Below, one piece after another: positions 6,101 to 8,351 of a stretch of DNA of 8,351 nucleotides. Both the position numbers and the translations under genes were made by a program. How positions within the stretch are numbered: the first letter of the stretch is position 1; each line of letters starts with the position of its first letter. The notes under the pieces were generated by a model. That model ran no database searches and had not been told where the DNA came from. It saw only the letters and a list, made by a program, of their open reading frames with translations. Source of the DNA: an uncultured Eubacteriales bacterium (GTDB lineage Bacteria; Bacillota; Clostridia; Peptostreptococcales; Anaerovoracaceae); the NCBI GenBank assembly GCA_902766185.1, contig CACXCQ010000334.1, positions 1 through 8,351 of the forward strand, in the 5' to 3' direction.

Positions 6101-8351
6101 GGCGTTATGGTTCGCGTCTCCTTCTGTATAGTAATAGATGTAGAAGGTTCCGGCTGCCGTCTTGTAGATCTGTTCCACATCGTCCATCCAGCCTTGCGCA
6201 TCCTTCTGCGGCTCGGAAGCCCTGTTGGTCACGAAGAACTTCATGGGCAGTTCCGCTCCGTCAACGCCCGTTGCGCTGCCTGCGCTCTCGAGCAGCGCCA
6301 GCGCACTCCCGGTGAACTTCAGGCCTGTCTCTGCGACAGGCGCCGTCACGTTGGCATCCGCCTTGTTGATGGTGAAGGTCTTTGTCTTCGTCCCGTCGTA
6401 GTTGCCCTTGAAGGACACGGTGGCAGTCGGCGCTTTGTCTGCAGCCGCGTCCGCCGCTTCCGCATTGACGTTGTTCTGGTAGCTCACCTCAAAGTCTTCT
6501 CCGGTCAGCTCCACGGCGTCATTGCCGCTGCCGATGGTGACCTTCACGGCAGGCTTGCACGCATTGCCGGTGTAGGTATACTCGTTCGGCGTCAGTTCCA
6601 CGCTGACGGAATCATCATCCGTCAGGTCTTTCTTCTTGATCGTGAAGACTTTCGCGTCCTCCGCGAGCGAAGGTGCGTAGTTGCCGTTGTCGCATCCAGT
6701 GATCGAGAACGCGTAATCGCCTGCGGTTTCACCCGGTGCGCGGGCCAGTGTCACATTGACGGTATCGTTCTCCACGACGCCATCGAGCGAATAGGTCCAT
6801 TCCTCCGGATCGTTCTCGCCGAAGAATTTGCTCGTTTTCGTCGGCGTGACCGTCACCGGCTTCTGCGCGATGGCGACCTGAAGCGTTCCGCCATCCACAT
6901 TATCATGATTGGCGTCACCGATGTACCTGATCTGTACGTTGTATGTTTTTGCGTCTTTTCCTGTCGGGATCTTGTTCAGTTCGCCCCAGGTCTCCCCGTC
7001 CAGACTGTACTGCACACCGACATATCCATTGGGGAGTGTCTTTGCCGGAGCAACGACCAAAGGCTGGTCCCCTCCGTTGTATACCAGGCCACTATTGACT
7101 GTCGGCCTCTGATCCTGGCCAAAGTCACTCAGCGCGGCGCTGGCCTTTTTGATCACATAATCCTGCGTCTTGGCTTTGTAGTAGTTGCCGATACCTTTGA
7201 CTTTCGCCGTGTAGTTGCCGAAATTGGTCGCCGTCGCATTCTCCAGTTCATATTCTTCGCCCAAAACCAGGACAGTATCCCCGTCTTTGACTTCGATGGC
7301 CGGTCCCTGCGGGCTGCCGTTATAAGTGAACTCAGTACCGGTGAACTTCACGCTCATGCCTTCCGCATCCAGCGGTCTCTCCGTGATAGTCGCACCAAAC
7401 GAACCCAACACGTTCTCGGGAGAACCCAGGTCGTTGTAGTTCTCATCGCCTTTCACGTAGTAGGCGATATCATACGTACCAACATCCGTCGCGGAAGGTC
7501 TGTTTGCAGACCATTCCGCATCGGGAATCGCTTCACCATCCTTTGTGCGGATTTTATACATGATCGTTCCGTGGGAAGGATTGATTCCTCTACCCGCTGC
7601 AACCAGTTCCTGCGGGCTGCGGTTGTATTCGTGTGTGCAACCCACTGGGTCTTCGTCCTCGATCAAATCCGGCAGATCCGCCTTGTTGATGTTCCAGTAG
7701 AGCCCTCTGAGTCCCTTATAGTTGCCTTTGCCTTCTATCCAAACCTCGATGTTCTCTTCTACATCCGTGCCATGGCCTTCCCATACAGTAACCGTGAAGT
7801 CCGTTCCATCGACCAGCTTGATCTCCGGTGAGAAGATGCCGTTGTCGTAGGTTATGGTGACTTCAGGTGTCAGCGGACTTCCGGTATATGTGCTGTCGGC
7901 TACTGTCGCAGTGATGCCTTCAGCGCCATCGTTGATTTCCTTCGGAGCGATCGCTGCATTCTCGACCGGTCCGAGCAGTCCGCTCTGGTTGTAGCTTGTT
8001 CCTTCGGTCACGTAGTAATAGACGTAGTACGTTCCCGCATTCGTTCCCTTGATCGCCGCTGCATTTTCAGTCCAGCCGGTAATGTCACCTACCTTTGTTT
8101 CGGGATCCAGCGTTTCCGTGGTCACGTAGTACATCATCGTACCGTCGGAGGTCGTTCCCGCATCGATCAGTTCCTGGCCGGCTCCATTGAAGGTCAGGCC
8201 TGTCTTTGCGCTCGGCGCTCTGTAGTTGGAGCCTTCTGCCGCATCCGCTTTGACGATGCTCCACGCCTTGGTCGCGTCAGCCTCTGCGATCTCGTAATTG
8301 AATGCTCTCGATCCTCCGGTAATGCTGACTTCCGCCGTATAGGAATCGACA
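1..8351 (-). CDS. Giant modular surface/adhesin-like protein with MBG/YDG-type and FN3-like repeats, partial at both ends
   Basis: One open frame of 2783 codons (8350 down to 2) crosses the whole window without a stop; start and stop both lie outside. Window residues 1-1491 form about 17 Ig-like modules (YDG-type T units, Tyr-rich B units, three MBG modules). Residues 1492-2783 form 14 fibronectin-III-like modules. No catalytic motif, hydrophobic membrane segment, LPxTG or SLH motif was seen; signal peptide and anchor would be outside. Composition is rich in Asp, Glu, Thr, Pro, Gly and Lys with only six Cys, as in extracellular stalk proteins. Such chains in Firmicutes are usually exported and act as adhesins, stalks or S-layer-associated proteins; that role is inferred from architecture and no ligand can be named. 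Module lengths sum exactly to the frame length, so no frameshift is present. Rare TTA, CTA and TCA codons leave long spurious open frames on the plus strand. No promoter or ribosome binding site is visible because the 5' end is missing. Confidence 0.95.
140..397 (-). repeat. FN3-like module with EYSIDGGKTW hairpin, end of array
   Basis: 86 residues. QAAPDTAPSVKATSPTTIVV, DEEYSIDGGKTWVRAKEGE, VVFDNLKPGTDYEVISRKVG, NPSPASPAAKVSTP. It starts like array units but has the DGGKTW hairpin of 1496-1750 in place of VKKGEDPDW, and retains NPSPA. Confidence 0.75.
398..670 (-). repeat. Array unit 4 (91 residues)
   Basis: QEAPSEGPAVKEKTSTSV, DPTVPGQEYIIVKKGEDPDW, TNAVPSENGEAITFDNLEPG, KPGDAENNPSPAAK, TEVTTEKAE. 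About 85% identical to unit 1 despite being separated from it by two other units. Confidence 0.85.
671..949 (-). repeat. Array unit 3, diverged (93 residues)
   Basis: QAAPSDEPIVKTGATSITVD, EAQEYIVVPKGTDPADYNWD, GGALVFDGLEEGKEYEVVTR, then MRGTETMNPSDPIVSDPVTT. It keeps the fold landmarks but lacks the KEKTDTSV, SENGE and LTRKPGD blocks. Its IVVPKG and VVTRMRG features resemble 2408-2692 more than its neighbours. Confidence 0.8.
950..1222 (-). repeat. Array unit 2 (91 residues)
   Basis: QEAPSEGPTVKEKTDTSV, DPTVAGQEYIIVKKGEDPDW, SENGEAITFNDLDPAADY, KPGDDQHNPSPAAK, TEVTTDKSD. Its ending TEVTTDKSD is identical to that of unit 1. The DPTVAGQEYI run is also shared with the outlying module at 2408-2692. 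Confidence 0.85.
1223..1495 (-). repeat. Array unit 1 (91 residues)
   Basis: QEAPSEGPAVKEKTDTSV, DPTEEGQEYIIVKKGEEPDW, SENGEPITFDGLTPGEDY, EVLTRKPGDAENNPSPAAK, TEVTTDKSD. About 84% identical to unit 2. Its loop at unit residues 24-25 is EE where unit 2 has VA and unit 4 has VP. Confidence 0.85.
1496..1750 (-). repeat. FN3-like/Ig-like module with EYSIDGGKxW hairpin
   Basis: 85 residues. SAPDADKVKQDKLVSEAG, MEYSIDGGKSWIPVPDGADE, ITGLDTGKVLVRYEGDEKAG, ESIEVDVKAKAN. The EYSIDGGKSW hairpin is the common form in Firmicutes surface repeats and recurs at 140-397. The KVLVRYEG strand is unlike the YEVxxR of its FN3 neighbours, so the subtype is less sure. Confidence 0.6.
1751..2065 (-). repeat. FN3-like module, gamma type (copy 2)
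   Basis: 105 residues. ENAIAINEPTKGTKYDITTK, DEEGHDVPVATVEYDADGNV, TVTPSDSG, RIVVRGLEPDTPYEITATKT, SEPIKVQTAK. It lines up with 2066-2407 across its length, including the DADGNVTVTP hairpin and the VV(R/S)GL(E/D)P turn. Confidence 0.7.
2066..2407 (-). repeat. FN3-like module, gamma type (copy 1)
   Basis: 114 residues. TTLTIKDPQPNTQYEVTTKG, then an extra hairpin VDENGNLTVVPEG, NIVVSGLDPEKEYDVTQARTD, SEPTTVKTP. The extra DENGNLTVVP hairpin and long length mark the gamma subtype, shared only with the next module. Confidence 0.7.
2408..2692 (-). repeat. FN3-like module, alpha type; outlying relative of the 91-residue array
   Basis: 95 residues. DSLTIDPTVAGQEYIVVPKG, a TEEEIEQAW segment, SENGEALTFDGL, EYVVMTRVKATEE, NPASTEVTTP. 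The DPTVAGQEYI, SENGEA and EVTT elements are shared with the array at 1495-398, although three unrelated-subtype modules lie between. Confidence 0.75.
2693..2959 (-). repeat. FN3-like module, beta type (copy 2)
   Basis: 89 residues. LPAPEEGEGYNLDYPNELIE, VEEGYEIRATAPEG, YYVPLTPGATYEIRKAEVKD, ESEPATFTTAP. Same scheme as 3287-3517 but about 12 residues longer through loop differences. Confidence 0.7.
2960..3286 (-). repeat. FN3-like module, alpha type, with helical-looking insert
   Basis: 109 residues. RPDAPAQVEDTDKTDTTITI, KQEYLLLPAKEGG, then TPEELEKLFKENKG, which looks like a short helix, then LQPGTDYVIYNRLQAVTEP and VYTT. The insert corresponds to EEEIEQAWKDAQESENG at 2408-2692 and to PDWSxAxxSENG in the array. 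Confidence 0.7.
3287..3517 (-). repeat. FN3-like module, beta type (copy 1)
   Basis: 77 residues. RPDAPAVGDGYTVDYAEETL, TAKEGFEIFDK, a Trp, FVPGEEYAVRVAATDDG, DYVKFTAPE. The GYTVDYxxE...EGFEI pattern is repeated as GYNLDYxxE...EGYEI at 2693-2959. Confidence 0.7.
3518..3877 (-). repeat. FN3-like module, alpha type, with acidic Pro-rich insert
   Basis: 120 residues, the longest module. NAPTDEDLKDLIEEQ leads into TTTSITINTQPGYEYVLS, then DADWSAL, TFSGLEKGTVYYVHVRKA. Positions 3539-3607 encode an insert made largely of Asp, Glu and Pro (PVEDDPATPEDESDPGKDPS) before the last strand. Confidence 0.7.
3539..3607 (-). other. Acidic proline-rich flexible insert
   Basis: 23 residues with four Glu, six Asp and six Pro, almost without hydrophobic residues, inside the first FN3-like module. 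Low-complexity acidic-Pro stretches of this sort usually are flexible. It lies close to the switch from MBG/YDG-type to FN3-type modules, so it could be a hinge; that function is inference. Confidence 0.6.
3878..4147 (-). repeat. MBG-like module (copy 3); last of the N-side region
   Basis: 90 residues. KPVTITAKDQVISHDGSIE, VSVGELVSGHAL, ITLEQSVTADPG, then KNYAFTYEDGKLTIK. The KPVTI start and NYxFTYxxGKLTI end are the conventional edges of MBG modules. It abuts the FN3-like region. Confidence 0.65.
4148..4429 (-). repeat. T-type (YDG) module with DTTNAG motif and a Gly/Gln/Glu insert (block II)
   Basis: 94 residues. APVYNGESQKPEPEVVV, EDYDLVYPEDTTNAGDK, IVFKGDYVN, then an extra loop TEPGEGGEQQPVEI before SYTINK. 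The loop accounts for most of the ten residues by which it exceeds 5237-5488. Confidence 0.75.
4430..4681 (-). repeat. T-type (YDG-like) Ig-like module
   Basis: 84 residues. DPESFEFDGSDKEPAVTV, SDYDVSFKDNQAAG, TATVTVTGKKTGNEFSG, TTFSIEA. FDG replaces YDG and NEFSG replaces GNYSG. Best match is its counterpart 5489-5773. It has one Cys (GNCIN). Confidence 0.7.
4682..4978 (-). repeat. B2-type Ig-like module (copy 3); opens block II
   Basis: 99 residues. DDQKPSQVAGGLTYNTKAQQ, PEGYKLQYKLSTEGENAWS, NAGDYVVQYKYVPIDEDH and DVTIAQ. Same order of elements as 5774-6061 with small indels. Confidence 0.65.
4979..5236 (-). repeat. MBG-like module (copy 2); closes block I
   Basis: 86 residues. RPLTVNIEDQEVTFGTAID, then SISEDTPAADGQ, VTVVLNQSQTG, ITATVTVKAG, DNYDITADAAKLTIKR. 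The opening RPLTV, the FG strand and the NYDIT...LTI end fit an MBG domain, though the (N/D)P after FG is not kept. Confidence 0.65.
5237..5488 (-). repeat. T-type (YDG) module with DTTNAG motif (block I)
   Basis: 84 residues. APVYDGTPQEPKPVVKV, DDYEVVYPDDTTNAGEK, IVLKGNYSG and YTIKK. The literal YDG and GNYSG motifs make this a clear member. It pairs with 4148-4429, which has the same DTTNAG hexapeptide. Confidence 0.75.
5489..5773 (-). repeat. T-type (YDG-like) Ig-like module
   Basis: 95 residues. DPSTFVYDSTEKKPGAEATV, then CNVTYANNINAAEA, APTATVTAKEN, NFTGSAIGKFTITARVI. The GNYxG end is degenerate here (NFTG). It corresponds to 4430-4681 in the second block. Confidence 0.65.
5774..6061 (-). 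repeat. B2-type Ig-like module (copy 2); opens first four-module block
   Basis: 96 residues. DPTQKPSAATDLVYND, PLGYDTVQYLQSDGETWST, KNAGQYPVQFRLVDSEGNH and AASIAK. The element order matches 6863-7144, including a DGETW hairpin. It is the first module of a B2-T-T-MBG block that is repeated at 4978-3878. Confidence 0.65.
6062..6361 (-). repeat. B1-type Tyr-rich Ig-like module (copy 3)
   Basis: 100 residues. AETGLKFTGSALALLESAG, PMKFFVTNRASEP, QGWMDDVEQIYKTAAG, then GTFYIYYYTEGDANHNAS and AGPVEATIGQ. Close to copy 1 (7946-8248), including the (L)GPVE tail strand. Confidence 0.65.
6362..6631 (-). repeat. T-type (YDG-like) Ig-like module
   Basis: 90 residues. NEYTYTGNACKPAVKV, TGEDFEVSYQNNVNAE, then APTATVSFKGNYDG and KTFTINK. 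The stretch NNVNAE...APTATV is also seen as NNINAA...APTATV at 5489-5773, so these two T units are close relatives. Confidence 0.75.
6632..6862 (-). repeat. MBG domain (copy 1, most canonical)
   Basis: 77 residues with the full MBG layout: KPVTVTPTKTSKFFGENDPE at the N-end, WTYSLDGVVENDTV in the middle, then a RAPGETAGDYAFSI strand, DNGNYAPSLA and closing FTIKK. The KxFGENDP, (V)ENDTV and GxxAGDYxxxI signatures are those expected of MBG domains in bacterial surface proteins. This is the most confident family assignment in the window. Confidence 0.8.
6863..7144 (-). repeat. B2-type Ig-like module (copy 1)
   Basis: 94 residues. Begins ASAALSDFGQDQRPTV, then GLVYNGGDQPLV, PNGYVGVQYSLDGETWGE, NVQIRYIGDANHDN and AIAQ. 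The same order of elements (DQ(R/K)P, (L)xYN, GYxxxQY, xQ(I/F/Y) strand, AIAQ/SIAK end) recurs at 5774-6061 and 4682-4978, defining subtype B2. Confidence 0.65.
7145..7378 (-). repeat. T-type (YDG-like) Ig-like module, short form
   Basis: 78 residues, among the shortest modules. FTYNGSPQGPAIEVKDGD, then LGEEYELENATATNFGNYTAKVKG and GIGNYYKAKTQDYVIKK. The Y-N-G-S-P-Q strand and IGNY end place it with the T units. Confidence 0.7.
7379..7681 (-). repeat. B1-type Ig-like module (copy 2)
   Basis: 101 residues. HEYNRSPQELVAAG replaces the LTFNGAGQEL strand of copy 1; IMYKIRTKDG and AEWSANRP follow, then GTYDIAYYVKGDENYND. It carries one Cys (VGCTH). A slightly longer acidic lead-in (DLIEDEDP) sets it apart from its relatives. 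Confidence 0.6.
7682..7945 (-). repeat. T-type (YDG-like) Ig-like module
   Basis: 88 residues. Shows STYTGSPLTPEVTITYDNG, then DGTDFTVTVWEG and the closing GKGNYKGLRGLYWNINK. The YTG-x-x-x-x-PEV start and GNYxG end are the hallmark of this Clostridia surface repeat. It joins directly to B1 modules on both sides. Confidence 0.7.
7946..8248 (-). repeat. B1-type Tyr-rich Ig-like module (copy 1)
   Basis: 101 residues. Contains AKTGLTFNGAGQEL near the start, MMYYVTTE in the middle, a single Trp, then the strand GTYYVYYYVTEGTSYN. It shares the pattern Gly-Leu-x-(F/Y)-(N/T)-G ... W ... AGT(Y/F)Y(V/I)YYY with the module at 6062-6361, and more loosely with 7379-7681. Confidence 0.65.
8249..8350 (-). 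repeat. C-terminal part of a T-type (YDG-like) module, cut by window edge
   Basis: The first 34 visible residues (SYTAEVSITG ... WSIVKA) match the end of a T unit: a YTAxVxIxG strand, then a closing strand ending in IVK, joined directly to the next B1 unit. The rest of this module lies beyond the right edge. Confidence 0.6.

Larger units (their letters stand above)
3878..8351 (-). repeat. N-terminal-side region: mosaic of MBG/YDG-type Ig-like modules
   Basis: Window residues 1-1491. Module order in the protein is partial T, B1, T, B1, T, B2, MBG, T, B1, B2, T, T, MBG, B2, T, T, MBG. T units end in a GNYxG-like strand followed by (Y/F)xIxK. B units carry a Tyr-rich strand and an acidic-Asn turn. 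MBG modules begin with (K/R)P(V/L)T(V/I). Short links such as INK, IKK or IAQ join successive modules, so neighbours are essentially head-to-tail with no linkers. Family names are assigned by recognition, without a profile search. Confidence 0.8.

Noticed and set aside
748..6201. Short alternative minus-strand frames (748-933, 1954-2145, 3535-3717, 5770-5955, 5965-6201)
   Set aside because: They lie out of frame inside the long gene on the same strand and give Arg-rich low-complexity products.
998..7831. Long open frames on the plus strand (998-1636, 2441-3547, 3626-5545, 5816-7831), up to 671 codons
   Set aside because: All four share the exact codon register of the minus-strand gene, so their codons are its reverse complements. 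They stay open because the real gene rarely uses TTA, CTA or TCA; each ends exactly where a sense TCA serine codon occurs. The products are Arg/Leu/Val-rich without domain logic, while the minus strand gives coherent repeated domains.
1..8351. Promoters, ribosome binding sites, terminators, RNA genes or mobile elements
   Set aside because: There is no intergenic DNA. AGGAG-like and hairpin-like strings occur by chance in the coding sequence. No tRNA-like or rRNA-like sequence, transposase frame or terminal inverted repeat was recognised.
3878..8351. Reading the Ig-like modules as enzymatic or defence-system domains
   Set aside because: No catalytic motif (Walker, HNH, DED, HD, serine hydrolase) appears in any module; all sequence signatures are structural beta-strand and turn patterns.

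Overview
The whole window lies inside one very large protein-coding gene on the minus strand. Reading the reverse complement with codons ending at positions 8350, 8347 and so on down to 2 gives 2783 consecutive sense codons with no stop and no frame break. Neither the start codon nor the stop codon is in the window, so the N-terminus (beyond position 8351), the C-terminus (before position 1), any signal peptide, any cell-wall anchor and all regulatory DNA lie outside. There is no intergenic DNA and I see no second gene.

The translation is a chain of about 31 small beta-sandwich-like modules of 77-120 residues, typical of giant secreted or surface-exposed Firmicutes proteins (adhesin or S-layer-like). 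It has two halves. Positions 8350-3878 (window residues 1-1491, N-terminal side) are Ig-like modules of the MBG/YDG kind: 'T' units with a Y-[TND]-G strand and a terminal GNYxG motif, Tyr-rich 'B' units, and three MBG modules. Positions 3877-2 (residues 1492-2783, C-terminal side) are fibronectin-III-like modules. These include a tandem array whose three best-conserved 91-residue copies are about 84% identical, and the beginning of a more canonical FN3 domain at the left edge.

Two layers of duplication are visible. An older one is a four-module block (B2-T-T-MBG, about 1.1 kb) present twice in tandem at 6061-4979 and 4978-3878; its protein motifs are conserved but its synonymous codons have drifted. 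A younger one is the 91-residue array at 1495-398, where long DNA stretches are still identical.

The DNA is GC-rich (clearly above 50% by eye), with GCG, CCG, GAC and AAG codons favoured, AGA/AGG common for arginine and TTA/CTA/TCA rare. Together with the module types this suggests a GC-rich anaerobic Clostridia member (for example a gut or rumen Lachnospiraceae or Anaerovoracaceae relative); the taxonomic call is an inference of moderate to low confidence. I see no new enzymatic, defence or RNA system here. What deserves attention is the size, the modular mosaic and the recombination-prone repeats.
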